From Neoceratodus forsteri (Eukaryota; Chordata; Ceratodontiformes; Ceratodontidae): 64,000 nucleotides of DNA. The notes beneath the pieces were generated by a model. That model did not search any database, was not told the origin of the DNA, and saw nothing but the letters and a program-made list of their open reading frames with translations. The stretch is from NCBI GenBank assembly GCA_016271365.2, contig CM028132.1, positions 1,187,659,001 through 1,187,723,000 on the forward strand, read 5' to 3'. Below are positions 22,580 to 33,599 of the stretch, piece by piece. Numbering within the stretch: the first letter of the stretch is position 1; every line of letters starts with the position of its first letter. Position numbers and translations under genes: made by a program.

Positions 22580-24545
22580 CACTGATTCAAATGAAGGGAA
22601 AAATGACCCCATTTACCACCTCCTAGCTTGGAACAGGAGAGAGAGAGAGAGAGAGAGGGGCCAGCCAGGAGTCAGGCTGAAGCAGAGCCCACGGCAGGGG
22701 CTGCATCTCCACCCCTGGAGCATTTGGCTGGGACACCAATTGTGGAGGAGGGGGTAGGCAAGGAAGAACTGGCCCTGCGTTTGCCCTGTGGTCCGATTCC
22801 TGATTCAGACTTGTGAGACCCCTTATGAAGGGGGGAGGTCTTGGTTGACTCCCATGCTGAGTGTGATACAGCAAATGGACAGACCAAATGGCACAATCTG
22901 AGGCCTGCAGGTCATTCATAATATCCTGAACAACAGGACCAAAGAGCTTGGAGCCCACAAAAGGGACATGGACATTCAGAAATTTCTGCTGGAAATCAGC
23001 ACCAAAGCCCGAGACTCTCAGCTAGGAATGCAGTCTAAGGCAAATGCCAGTGGCAGTCACCCTGGCAGTAGTATCTACCATGTCATAAATGACTGAGGAG
23101 GTGTGTGCTGACATCCTCTGTAGCCTGGAGAGACTTGAGTTGCTCCTGCCTCTGGGGACCCTCTGGAAGGGCTTGTGCCACAGCTTTGCCCTTTTTCCAG
23201 AGAGAGCATTCTGGTACTTGACCAATATGGGAATAGGTAGCTGGCAATTCTAAGTCCTAAAAGTAGCCGAAGCAAAGGTTCTCTTATCCTTGGACCCGTC
23301 ATGGGCCTCCGTTATAATCATTGAGTTAGTCTGGTTTGGCAGCATAGATGAGGTGCCCCAGAGGGGCCTGAAAAAGCTGGTCAGCCCTCCTAGGCATGGC
23401 TGGAATCATGTTATGCCTGTGTCAGGCAGCAGTGGCAGCATCCTGTAAGGCTGGCGAAAGTGGTGGGTTGTCTTAAGACGGAGATTTAGCAATCTCCAGG
23501 AAGTTCACTAGGTTCCTTCTGGTGACGTCCTCCTCCTCCTCAGCCTGGAACCCCATTGTTGCCTGGAGCAGTTTCACGATATTGAAAAAAGGAGAGGTCC
23601 TTGGGGAGGGGGGGAATCTCGGGGTATGTTTCACAGAGTCTCTGCTCCTTAAAGAGACAGTGGACCTATCTTAGGAAAGGGCCTCCACGTCAGAGTCTTC
23701 TTCCTCCTCATCATCACGAAGGATGAGGTCAGGATGGTGGTACTCCTCAATTTCTGCCTGTTCTGGAACAGGGATTGGCAGCAAAGACTCCAGTGACGCC
23801 TGGGAGAGTGTAGAGCGGGAGGGCCAAACAGATGTTGACCCCAAGGCAGCAGCCAACAGCAGTGGTGACAAAGGCTCTGACCGTGGAACAAACTGCTGAA
23901 TAAGGGCCATGGTAATGGAAGTAAGTACCACGTTTTGGTTGACGGGAGGCACTGGAAGCACCATCAACACTGGCTGCAATGGGGGGGGGGCATGGAGCCC
24001 AGTGTCATTAACTTAGGGCCTGAAATGACAGAGCCTGAGGAGCCAAGCACCAGAGGACCTTGCTGTGCAAGAGGTCGCTGCAGCAGGGTGGGCGCCGGCG
24101 ACCCAGGGCTCGATGGACCTTCACCAGTCAACACAGGGCTGGAAGAACTCACTTCCAGGAATACCTAGAGGAAGACAAAGCCTGGGCAGCAGGAGAGGAG
24201 GTAGTCAAACCTGCCGACGGCGTTAACCCAGATAAGTACGTGGAAGCCAGTGGGAACCGAATAGTGCTTGGAGCATTCCTTGTCCTGGTGAGAGTACTTC
24301 CCCAAAGAGTTATCCAAGGCCTTGGTAGCCTGACAGCCCGACAAAGAATCCAGTAAATTGGAGGGGGGAGCTCCAGACAATCCCTGCTCTGACCTGGCTG
24401 CTTGCTGCTCCATCAATAACATCAGGGCTTTCTTTTGGCGTCACCGGGTAGTAAGGTTGAATTTCAGGCAGACCTTGCAGGCAAGAGCATTGTGGCTAGG
24501 CCCAAGGCAGCAGACACAAAAATCGTGGTTGTCTGACACATAGCT
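22580..24545 (-). pseudogene. DIRS-C1 gag
   Basis: Near the 5' end (24540) the minus strand reads CVCCLGPSHNALACKVCLKF, the Cys/His knuckle, then QKKALMLLMEQQAARS. The middle is acidic and Pro-rich. Further on come HVPFVGSKLFGPVVQDI (~22970) and an intervening YYCQGDCHWHLP-like remnant. A (GA)n tract at about 22636-22658 is inside its 3' part. Stops and frame changes prevent translation. The 5' leader continues at 30621, beyond element C2. Confidence 0.75.
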
Positions 24546-24588
24546 TACCACAGCAGCAGCAACAGAAGAGGGCAGAAGAAAAGTACAG

Positions 24589-24830
24589 TTGTACAGTTAT
24601 GTAAGAACTTACTATAACAGTAGATCTTCGAGAGAAGCTCTTGTAGCAGGTAACACAAGTAGGACTGACGCCACCTGGCAGTGGTTCTCTGCAAATTCTT
24701 TCTTCTAGCATTATCGACGTGGGAACACCCCCGCCATCGGCTCCATCCCAGACGTCACCCTATATCAAGGGGGAGTTCCCCACAAGCTCCAGTTCTTGCA
24801 CGCCCCCCCAACAGACAAAAGGATAACAAG
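24589..24830. repeat. DIRS-C2 left end: palindrome arm and 3' ITR
   Basis: 24591-24653 is the reverse complement of 24938-24996, so the left end can fold with a loop of ~285 bases. The ITR from 24632 pairs with the reverse complement of 30405-30620. Confidence 0.88.
24761..24791 (+). promoter_or_regulatory. candidate core promoter in the C2 left ITR, pointing inward
   Basis: TATATC at 24761 is followed 30 bases later by CCAGTTC with the A at 24791. It would drive antisense transcription toward the ICR and YR. Confidence 0.5.
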
Positions 24831-24937
24831 AGGCGGCAAATTTAAGAATCGGCCACAAATTTTCCTCCATAAGAGGAAATGTCTGACTTGGAAAGGCCTA
24901 GTGTCTGGTGCCTGGGGGAAGGAGGGCGGGAAAACAT

Positions 24938-25060
24938 ACCTGCTGCAAGAGCTTCTCTCGAGATCTACTGTTACAGTAAGTTCTTATGCAACTGTACTAT
25001 ATTACTTTGACAGGAAGCTCTTGCAGCAGGTAGCACAAGTAGGACAGATTCCCAAGCAGT
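24938..25060. repeat. DIRS-C2 internal complementary region
   Basis: The palindrome partner (to 24996) is followed by TTTGACAGGAAGCTCTTGCA, a near copy of the element's 5' terminus. Confidence 0.85.
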
Positions 25061-25189
25061 ATAAGCTCAAGACAACCCTTGGGAGGGGAGAAAAGGAAGT
25101 CAGGAGAAAACAGGAGCAGGAGGGATCCCTCAAGATACCAAGCCCTTCAGATCTGCAAGGCCAAACCCTGCTCTACGTCTGGAAATGAT

Positions 25190-26170
25190 GCCCAGGTTAT
25201 AATGCCTGACGAATGTGTGAATAGAGTACCATGTAGCAGCGGCATAAATGTTAGCCACTGAGACCCTTGTTAGCGCTGCAAAGGAAGTGGTGACTGTCCT
25301 GGTAGAATAAGCCTTGATCGGCCCAGGAGCAGACCTATTGTGGTTCTGGTAACAAAAGGTGATGCAGCTAACAAACCAGTGCGAAAGCGTCTGCTTGGTA
25401 ACCGGGCAAACTAAGGACCTTTACGCAAGTGAAACGAAAAGCTGTTCAGATTTTCTGTCCCCCTTGGTCCTAGCCAGGTAACAACGAAGTGCCCTGTGTA
25501 CATCCAAGGAATGAAGCATAGCTTCCCCTTTGTTCGAATACTCCGGAAAATTGAACATATTGATTGAGGATGAGCTCCGAAACTACTTTCAGCAAAAACT
25601 TCGGGTTAGTGAGAAGGTCAACCTTATCTCTATGAAAAATGAGATAGGGTTCTTTACACATAAGAGCCTGAAGCTCTGAAATGCGCCTCGCCGAAGTAAT
25701 GGCTACCAAAAGCAGAGTTTTCCAGGATAGGAAATGAAGCTCAACCTCCATGGCCAGTTCAAAAGGGGGAAGCGGTAGTTTCTCCAGGACAAAGAGCAGA
25801 TACCAAGGAGGGACAGGATCGGGGGTCTAATATGAAGAATACCATGAAGAAAAGCCTTAAATAACTCCATCTAAGCCACCGTCTTACCCAGGACTGGCAT
25901 GTGATAAGCAGAGACGGCATCCAGGTGTACCTTAATGGAAGAATAACTGAGACCTGACTCTGAAAAGGAAAGCAGGTATTCTATAACAGAATTGACTGGA
26001 CAGACCAAGGGATCCACCTTCTTGGCTGCGGCCCAGATACAGAAACGTTTCCACTTCATAGCATAAGTGGCCCTGGTGGCGGGCTTACGCGCCTCAGCCA
26101 AAACCTGCGCTACCTTATCGGACACTCCGAATTTAGTTTTGGCTAGGTCTTGAGGAGCCATGCATGCAGG
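25190..26170 (-). pseudogene. DIRS-C2 tyrosine recombinase
   Basis: It begins near 26165 with CMAPQDLAKTKFGVSDKVAQV and TRATYAMKWKRFCIWAA (N-terminal core-binding region). LSWKTLLLVAITSARRISEL (~25690) carries the first catalytic Arg. The C-terminal blocks are KAYSTRTVTTSF (~25300) and AAATWYSIHTFVRHYNLGI (~25210), with the nucleophile Tyr present. His of the HxxR motif is Tyr. The last part is in a different frame from the first, and an internal stop lies near 25870. Confidence 0.85.
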
Positions 26171-27179
26171 TGAAGGGAGCGCAGATTCAGATGGACCAAG
26201 GACCCATTGTCCTGACACAGAAGTTGAGATGAAATTGGAAGAGGCTTCAGAGGCTCCGCCACTAAACACTGAAGCAATGGAACCAAATCTGACAGGGCCA
26301 CAGTGGGCTATCAGGATGACAGTGGCCCGTTCTGACTGCGCCTTGAGAAGTACCTTCTGCAGAAGCAGAAAGGGAGGAAATGCATATAGGAATCTCCCCT
26401 TCCAGGAGAGGGACAATGCATCTTGCAAGAAAGCTCCAGGCTGTGGACCTAGCAAGCAGAAACTGGTCAGTTCTGCGTAGGATTGTTACACGAAGAGATC
26501 TAGCTCTGGTGTCCCCCACCAGCAGAAGATTTGATCTGCGACTTTCCGAAGCAGCTCCCATTCGTGAGCCTGTGATCTGGTTCTGCTGAGCGTGTCAGGT
26601 AACGCATTCCGTTCTCCCGGAATGTGAATGGCCATCAAGAAGAGTGGATGCTCCAAAGCCCAGTCCCACACCCTCATAGCTTCCCGGCGGAGGGGGTACG
26701 AGTGTGTGCCACCCTGTTTGTTGATGCAGAACATCACGGAAGTGTTGTCCGTCTGAATCTACAGGTGACCTGGCACTAGGACCAAGGCTAAGGCCTGAAG
26801 AGCATACAGGACAGCCCTCAGTTCCAGAACATTGATATGCAGATCCTCCCCTATTGGGGACCAAGAATCTTGGGTACAATGTGTCCCCAGATGGGCACCC
26901 CACCCAGAGGATGATGCGTCCATGGTCAGAATCTGGGTCGGGGCCCCTGACTTGAAAGGGGAGGCCCACCAGCAGGTTTTGTGAAGACATCCACCAGCAA
27001 AACTCCCAGCAGATCGGCTCCGTGATCCGAAACAAGGCGTCCAATTCGTCCTGTGTCTGATCCCACTGGACTCTTAATGACCACTGGATGGTCCGCATGC
27101 GCAGCCATGCAAGACGAACTGAAATGATGGTGGTTGCCATGTACCCTGGCAGCTTGAGAAGGACTCGTGCAGGGACCAT
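26171..27179 (-). pseudogene. DIRS-C2 RNase H and linker
   Basis: Acidic blocks appear in order on the minus strand: MDASSSGWGAHLG near 26920, HINVLELRAVLYALQ near 26840, a TDNTSVMFCINKQ block near 26740 and NALPDTLSRTRSQAHEWELL near 26600. The linker LDLFV, FLYAFPPFLLLQKVLLKAQ and ATVILIAH follows to 26171. All four catalytic acids can be traced, but in more than one frame. Confidence 0.82.
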
Positions 27180-27194
27180 TGAGGCTGTAGAGAC

Positions 27195-27990
27195 TTAGTA
27201 CGCCAAGACCTGGATGCGACCCACACTGTCAGAAGGGAGAAACACCTTCCCAAGAGTGGTATCCAGAAGAGCTCCAATGAACTGAAGCCTCTGGGATGGG
27301 AGAAGTTTACACTTGTCCCTGTTTACGGTGATTCTCAGGCACTGAGACAGCGAAAGGGAGTCCCTGATGGTTTCCAATAGGCAGGACCTGGAGGGAGACT
27401 GGAGGAGCCAGTCATCCAGATAAGGGAACCCGAAGTGGCCCATTCTCCGAAGTGCCATGGTGACCACTGCCAGGCACTTGATGAATACCCTGGAGGCTGA
27501 AGAGAGACCGAAGGGGAGGACTCTGAATTGGTAGCCCTTGCCTTCGAATCTGAACTTCAGAAACAGTCGATGACCCCTGGCAACAGGGGACATGCAGATG
27601 AGCGTCCTGCATATCTAAAGATGCCAGCCAGTCTCCTGCCGAAATTAAAGGCAGGAGAGTGGGGAGGGAGACCATACGGAATCTTTGATAAGAGACCCAT
27701 TGGTTCAGTTTGCTGAGGTCCAGAATGGATCTGAGGTTTCCTGAATTCTTCAGGACCAGGAAGAAGTGGGAGAAGAATCCTGTCTCTCTTTTGGCCGGGG
27801 GCACTGGCTCGATGGCGTTTTTTTGTCCAGCAGAGACTCGATCTCCCTCTGGATCAGAACCCGGTGTTCCCTCGGATAGCAGGATGGGGATAGAGGTCTG
27901 TCTGGAGGGATGACGTTGAACTCTATGGAGTGCCCGAACCCCACGAGTTCAAGGACATACTGGTCGGAGGTCACTTGACTCTAGGCATCT
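27195..27990 (-). pseudogene. DIRS-C2 reverse transcriptase
   Basis: The minus strand reads GVREMTSDQYVLELVGFG-like N-terminal sequence (~27975), then FSHFFLVLKNSGNLRSILDL, KLNQWVSYQRFRMVSL, DWLASLDMQDAHLHVP, a shift, then YQFRVLPFGLSSASRVFIKC, FGFPYLDDWLLQSPS and LRITVNRDKCKLLPSQRLQF. The YLDD motif is intact. Motif order and spacing match element B. One frame change between the fingers and the palm breaks it. Confidence 0.88.
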
Positions 27991-28079
27991 GCATAGAGAC
28001 AGAAAAATCAGCCTCTGACAGACTCCCCCCAACAAGGCACACAGTAGAGGAGGGTCGCCAGAGTAGTCAGGCAGTTGGG

Positions 28080-30330
28080 GGGGGGCGGCAACTGTTGATT
28101 TAGCCTAATGAGAGAAGGCAGCCGAGGAATCCCTGGCCTGCCCCTATGACTAAAGCCACCTCACTGCGGAAGGGACTGGTAGTGAGGCTGCTGAGGCTGA
28201 TGTCCCCCACGGACATGAAAATGGGGCTTGCGAGGTCGCCCGTTTTGGGCGGTAAATGGACTGCACAGTTCGGATGGCCTTACCAGAGTTCTGTAGTTTT
28301 GTGATAATCCTCTCCATGTCTACCCCAAAGAGCACAGAGCCCTTAAAGGGAGCATCCAGAATGTTCGCTTGCACATCTGGATTGAACCCAGAGACCAAAA
28401 GCCAAGCATGGCATCAGAGGCAAATGCCAGTAGCGGCCGCCCTTGAAGAAATGTCCGCAGAGTTGTAGGCCGACCTCAGAACATGAGTACCCACATCTGA
28501 GCCAGTCTGAAGCAATTTGGCAAGCTCGGCCCAATAACGTAGTCTGCATGCTTTGCACAATGTCCATTCCCTGTTCTCAGAGGGCGTTCTGGAATTGCAC
28601 CATATGTGTCAGGAAGTTAAGACTCCTGGTACTGCAGCTGGCAGCAAAGTACACCTCGAGTCCCATGGAATCCAGCTACTTAGACTTCCTGTCAGGTGGC
28701 TGGGTGCTCAGGTGCTTGGACCCCTGCGAACAGTTGTGAGCCTCCGAAATCACCACTGAGTCAGCTGTGGGTGGTTCGGCCAAGAAGGGGTGGTCCTTAG
28801 GGGCCCGGTAGAGCCGGTAAGCCTTCTTGGGCACGGCAGAGGAGGAGGAGTGAGGACGCTTTCAGGTAGTGTAGGTGACGTCCTCAAAGGTGTCTACCAT
28901 GGGAGAGATGACCACCAGCTTAGGGTCTTTCTGGCAGAGGTATTTAGCCAACCGCAATTGCTCGGGGTCCAGGGCCTCAGTGTCCCAGCCCATGTTTGCC
29001 TGGATGTGACTCATCACCTCCATAAAGCTGAGGTCATCAGGAGGGGATCTGGGATGCCCCTCTGGGTCCCCTAGATCAAGTTCGACATGCGAGTTGGGCA
29101 GAGAAGTGTCGGAGTCAACACAGGATGGGATCTGTCTCTCCTCTTGCGCCTCCTGTCTGGACAGGGAGAGCGGGAGGAACTTCTGGACCTGGTCCTCCTG
29201 CGTCTCTTATCCTTGTGCTGCCTAGCTGCTGAGGGCTCCTCCCCTGCCTCGTAATCTGAAGGCTCAGAGACCGGTGCCTGGTCTGGATCAGGGCCCTTTG
29301 GAGTATGCAGAACCGAGGTGAGCTGAGGCTTGGGAGGAGGCGCACCCACTGGCAGATCACGTTTTACAGTGTCAAGGGGTGGTGGTGTCAGGTCCGAACC
29401 ACCGGTGCCGGTCTCTGAGGCGACGACAGAGGGGTGTCAGTTGCCCCATCGTCAGGGTCTGTCAGGTGGACTGGCATCTGCTGCGGAGAGAGGGTCCCAG
29501 AACTGATGTTAGGTGGAGCCGGAGTAACCAGCATCGGGACCACTTTAACCGGAGGTGGAACAGCCTTCGCGGGAGATGGGGTGGAGGCCAAAGGAGCAGT
29601 GGCCGGGCATCGGTCCGGTGTCCGTTTGTCCCCTGAATGCGATGGATGTCCCCCCCCCATGGCATGTGCCTTGGGACTGTTGGAGGTTTTTGATGCTTGG
29701 AGGACTTCTCGACCGAACGTCAGCCAGTCGCCGGAGGCGGACGACAGTCAGAGTCCTTAGACTTGAGCAGCAGAGAAAACGCCCTGCCACCTGAAGACCT
29801 GCAGGCCTTGCCTGACTCCCGGAGATCAGCCATGGAGGCAGAGGCCGAACGGGAGGAGGACTTACCTGTGCTCGTCGAGGAAGCCTTCTCAGTGGGCGGC
29901 GCACCTTCAGAGGTTGGAGAGTGGTCCCAGAGGACTTAGTCGCCATAGACCTGGCAGTAGACTGCTTAAGGGCTGTGAGGCGGGAATCATGCCCCGACAA
30001 CCCAGACTTCGAGCCCAAGGACCTGGGTCTAGATTAAGACCTCTCTCGCTCCTGGTGCTCCCGATGTTTGTGAGGCTTCTTGTGGACAGGCAGGTGATTG
30101 CTCCAATTCCCCCAAGGACAAGTCGTGTTCCATGGTGGCCAATCCGGACTCAGCTAAAAAGGCGGAAAGGGACTTTTGTCACCTGATGCATGTCCAAGAG
30201 TTGAAGGCCTAACAGTGGGGACAGGTGCCGATGTCGTGGTCGGGTCCCAGGCAGAAAAAACAAGCGGAATGGCCATCCTTCGAAGGGATCTGCCTCCCAC
30301 AGGGGCACTTGTTAATGTAGAGGATGATGA
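28080..30330 (-). pseudogene. DIRS-C2 gag
   Basis: Near 30310 the minus strand gives KCPCGRQIPSKDGHSACFFC then LGPDHDIGTCPHC, a complete double Cys/His knuckle, followed by a stop. Later segments carry an Arg/Ser-rich tract (RTRSRSSSRSPCPDRRRKRR, ~29190) and the capsid-like core (NPDVQANILDAPFKGSVLFG, ~28370). The 3' end is Gly/His-rich (~28200). It is split over all three frames. Confidence 0.82.
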
Positions 30331-30404
30331 GCTAGGCGGAGAAAATCCGTACAAAAGCGATGGAGAAAGGCAAGAGAGCGATCGGTACTGATGCGCGGTA
30401 ACCG

Positions 30405-30620
30405 AAGGCGAACTAACCCACACCGTGCGGCGGGAAAGAATTGGAACATGTGGGGAACTCCCCCTTGATATAGGGTGACGACCATGACGTCGGGGTGGAG
30501 CCAATGTCACCGGGGGCATTCCCACATCGGTACTGCTAGAAGAAAGGATTTGCCGAGAACCGCCGCCAGATGGCGTCAGTCCTACGTGTGTTACCTGCTG
30601 CAAGAGCTTCCTCTCAAAGT
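30405..30620. repeat. DIRS-C2 right (5') inverted terminal repeat
   Basis: Reverse complement of 24632-24830 with scattered changes. Its outer end meets the C1 leader at about 30620. Confidence 0.9.
30442..30472 (-). promoter_or_regulatory. candidate core promoter of DIRS-C2 (5' ITR)
   Basis: On the minus strand TATATC starts at 30472 and CCAATTC places an A at 30442, 30 bases downstream. It lies upstream of gag in the right direction and distance to be the genomic RNA promoter. Confidence 0.55.
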
Positions 30621-30958
30621 AAAATTTGTAGTTCTCGACAGACAAATGTAAAGGGAATCACTTTAAGATAGTGATTTCAAAGACAAATAAAATAAATAAA
30701 TAAAAAAGGTAAGTAAACTTTTGGCGGTTGACTGAACGATGAAGCTTCCACAGAGTCCGTACGCATTAAGTCAACGCAGGAATGAACTGAGGAGGGAGCA
30801 GGGCCCCTCACATTTACATAGCAGGGCGACATCAGCATAGGACCTTGGAGTGGGAAGCCCCTTGTAGACCGCTACAGAAAAAGCTTCCATGTTATCCTGG
30901 TGCCCATGGTGGTAGTTCCAAAGGTGTGACCTCATGAAAGTTATATCCCCGATGAAGA
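30621..30958 (-). mobile_element. DIRS-C1 5' leader and right ITR (displaced by C2)
   Basis: The reverse complement holds GAGGTCACACCTTTGGAAC, GAAGCTTTTTCTGTAGCGG and CTCCTCAGTTCATTCC, the same blocks in the same order as the C1 left ITR at 19270-19430. The part nearer 30621 is the leader, with TTTATTTATTTATTTT in it. Confidence 0.85.
30788..30820 (-). promoter_or_regulatory. candidate core promoter of DIRS-C1 (5' ITR)
   Basis: On the minus strand TATGTA starts at 30820 and TCAGTTC places its A at 30788, 32 bases downstream. It mirrors the pair at 19386-19418. Confidence 0.5.
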
Positions 30959-31154
30959 TCCCCATATTCAGTGGTATTGTGCTGCGCAAAAGGGTTTAGC
31001 GTGGTTCTTTTGTACAATGGAAATACCATGGAACAAAACTTCAGCTTAACTCTGGGCAACCCTAGCAGCTGCTGGAGGTAATGCAGCCACTAGGGAAGCA
31101 CAATCACCCCCTGTGGTGCCTGGCACCCCCCCCCCCCACAGCTGATCAACTGGC

Positions 31155-31985
31155 GTCTTTAAAATAAAAGGATCCGTAGCTAGTGGTACCCTTGGCCAAT
31201 CGCTCACCCATTTAAAATAAAAGGATCCCTGGTGCTAGTGGTACCTCCCCAGCGCCAGCCCGTTTTTAAAATAAAAGGATACCTAGGCTATCTGGTGCTA
31301 GTGGTACCCCACCCAATCGCCGGACTGTGCCCCCCACCACCACCACCACCAGCATGTTCTTTAAAATAAAAGAATCCCAGGATAAAGTTCAAGTTTAAAA
31401 AAAAAAAAAGGGTGATCCCTAGTGTTAGTGGTACCCCGACCTGTTCTTTAAAAGAAAAGGATCCCTGGCGCTAGTGGTACCCCCCAGCTGATCCCCAGCC
31501 TTTTCTTTAAAATAAAAGGAACCCTGGTGCTAGTGGTAACCCCTCTCCCTCAGAATGCCAGCCCCAGTGGAACGAATATCCCTAGTGCTAGTGGTAACCC
31601 CCCTCCCTCAGACTGCCAGCCTTGGTAGAATGTTGAATATCCTTGTTGCTAGTGCCCCCCCCCCCCGACTTCCAGCCCCAGCAGAATGTTGAATATCCCT
31701 GGTGCTAGTGGTAACCCCCCCAACCCTGATTGCCAGCCTTGGCAGAATGTTGAATATCCTTGTTGCTAGTGGACTATCCCCCCCACTTTCAGCCCCAGTG
31801 AAAGTGTTGAATATCCATGGTGCCAGTGGTAACAACCCCCGATTACCAGCCCGGTGGAATGTAAAACATCCCTGATGCCAGTGGTAACCACTCCTCCCAC
31901 GGTTGCCCATTTGGAAGTAAAACAAAAACTCCTAGCATCCAGTGATAGCCTCCACCCCCATAAAACGGGCACCCCCCACTCACCT
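31155..31985. repeat. minisatellite, left arm (about 13 units of 55-65 bp)
   Basis: Units share a GGTGCTAGTGGTA(A/C)CCCC core. The first ones (31155-31500) are joined by TTTAAAATAAAAGGATCCC, and later ones (31560-31900) by AGAATGTTGAATATCC. Spacing of successive cores is mostly 55-62 bases. Short open frames across the array are artefacts. Confidence 0.9.
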
Positions 31986-32214
31986 TTGCAATATCCACGA
32001 CACCTTGAGGCATATGGTGACTGGCACAGCCCTCTTCACACCTTCACAGCTGGCGTTGTATGTACAGGAGGAGCACGCCTCTTGTTTACAGGACAGGCAA
32101 GTCACCCTGTCCTATAAATTAGAGTTGCGGTCCCTCTCTGTTCATAATGGGCGTACAGTCAAGAGGTGTGGAGGGGGGGTGCTGTGCCATGCTACTACAG
32201 CACAGTGGATATTA
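31986..32214. other. spacer between the inverted minisatellite arms
   Basis: About 230 bases of unique sequence with no recognised domain. Confidence 0.5.
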
Positions 32215-32605
32215 CAAGGTGAGGGGGTTATACCCAGTGCCGCTGGGGAGGACCCACTGGATGCCAGGGATTTTGTTTTACTTCCAGACAGGCATCGGAG
32301 GGAGGGGGTTACCACTAGCATCGAGGGTATTCAACATTGCACTGGGGTGGCAATCAGAGGGAAGGAAGGGTTACCACTAGCACCACCAGGATATTCAACA
32401 TTTCACCAAGGCTGGTAATCGGGGGTGGGGTTACCACTAGCACAGGGATATCTAACATTCCGCCAGGGCTGTAAACTGGAGGGAGGGGGGTTACCACTAG
32501 TACCAGGGATCCTTTGATTTTAAAGAATGGGCCGGCAATCGGCCAGGGGGGTGCCACTAGCACCAGCGATATGTATACATAGCTGACAGGGCAAGGGGGG
32601 TGCCA
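32215..32605. repeat. minisatellite, right arm (about 5 units, inverted)
   Basis: The core here is GGGGTTACCACTAGCACCAG, the reverse complement of the left-arm core, at about 32310, 32370, 32430, 32490 and 32552. Both linker types of the left arm also recur inverted: GGGTATTCAACATTGC and GGATCCTTTGATTTTAAAG. Confidence 0.88.
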
Positions 32606-33599
32606 CATGGCTCACCCATGTCAGAGTGAAAAACATGTTGCTGATGTTGATTATGGCACAGGCAACATGCCGCCAGGCATCATGTTTCCTGGGAGTTACA
32701 GTGCCAAAGCGCCCTCCCAGGAAACTTTTCACAACTATAACCTCCTTCAGGGTGGGCATGCCCTGAAGGGGGAAGTAACAGTGTGGGTGCACAAGGCAGC
32801 ATTAGTGAGGGGCGATCTAAAAATCAAGATCTCCTCTTTCACCGTGACCCTTGTTGTGGTGCCTGAATTGCGGCGACAGTTTTAAGCTGCTGTTCTAACA
32901 GTATACCATGCCACACTAACCTGCCTCGCTACCCTTGCAAATGGCCCCTTGGCACCTCGAATGCCCAATGGGCTCATTTAAATAATGGAAATAGTGCTCT
33001 GGCACGATCCACTCTGGCAACGTACTTCGGGAGCCCTGTTGGGTCAGAGTTAAGTGGCTTAGCGCTGGACCAATAAGGCCCTATATTCAGTCGAACAGTG
33101 CCCATGCGCTATTCCACTGAATACAGCACCTTCGGGCACCCAGGCATTCCTTACATACATATCTATTCCCTTACACATCCTTGAGTGCAACCCACCACCA
33201 AAGCCTATAACAATCATGCAGAATTGTATAGTATCCATTATCGGATACGAAATAGCAAAAGTTTATGCACCAACTGTTGACGCAGACAAAGAAGGCTTCT
33301 CTACCCCTTCCCTTCCAAAATATTAAAGTTATTCCAATTTTCACTATAAGTAAAAAGTTATTTTTTTCTTTATTTTAAGTTGCCCCTGTGACAGCATTAG
33401 TTATATAAGGTCATCAGTTGTTAGTTAATCACCTCCTTCCCCCCCAGCACCAACACTGCTTCTTGTTGATTAAACCAAACCCATCATTATTGTATTATGC
33501 TCAGGATACTAGGTTTCCTTTAACCTGAAGATAACAAAAACAGGTATACATAAGTCAGAAATAGCTTGTTCAGGTTTATGATATACTAAGATTTGTCCA
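32606..33599. other. unassigned non-coding stretch
   Basis: No domain is recognised. A short hairpin-like pair, CTTCAGGG...CCCTGAAG, lies near 32744-32766. The flanks might belong to a DNA transposon holding the inverted minisatellite, but no ends were found. Confidence 0.35.

Larger units (their letters stand above)
24589..30620 (-). mobile_element. DIRS element C2, structurally complete (~6.0 kb), nested in C1
   Basis: The left end starts near CAGTTATGTAAGAACTTAC (24589-24608) and the right end is AGAGCTTCCTCTCAAAG (to ~30620). The ITRs (24632-24830 and 30405-30620, reverse complemented) share GGTAACACA.GTAGGACTGAC, CTTTCTTCTAGCA and CAAGGGGGAGTTCCCCAC. In between lie gag, RT with intact YLDD, RNase H, YR and ICR. 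No TSD is visible. It is the younger of the C1/C2 pair, but frameshifts and stops are present in gag and YR. Confidence 0.9.
19223..30958 (-). mobile_element. DIRS element C1, split by element C2
   Basis: C1 occupies 19223-24588 and 30621-30958, ~5.7 kb in total, read on the minus strand. Its left ITR (about 19256-19450) matches the reverse complement of about 30775-30945: both carry GGTCACACCTTTGGAA, GAAGCTTTTTCTGTAGC and CTCCCTCCTCAGTTC blocks. This proves that the two pieces are one element. C2 sits between them, in the 5' leader just before the gag knuckle. C1 is heavily mutated: an in-frame stop replaces the YR nucleophile and YLDD reads YLED. Confidence 0.88.

Noticed and set aside
22636..22658. 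(GA)n tract as an independent microsatellite locus
   Set aside because: It is short and lies inside the DIRS-C1 gag region.
31155..32605. CRISPR-like or telomeric repeat
   Set aside because: Units of 55-65 bp are similar throughout and inverted between the arms, which fits a minisatellite.
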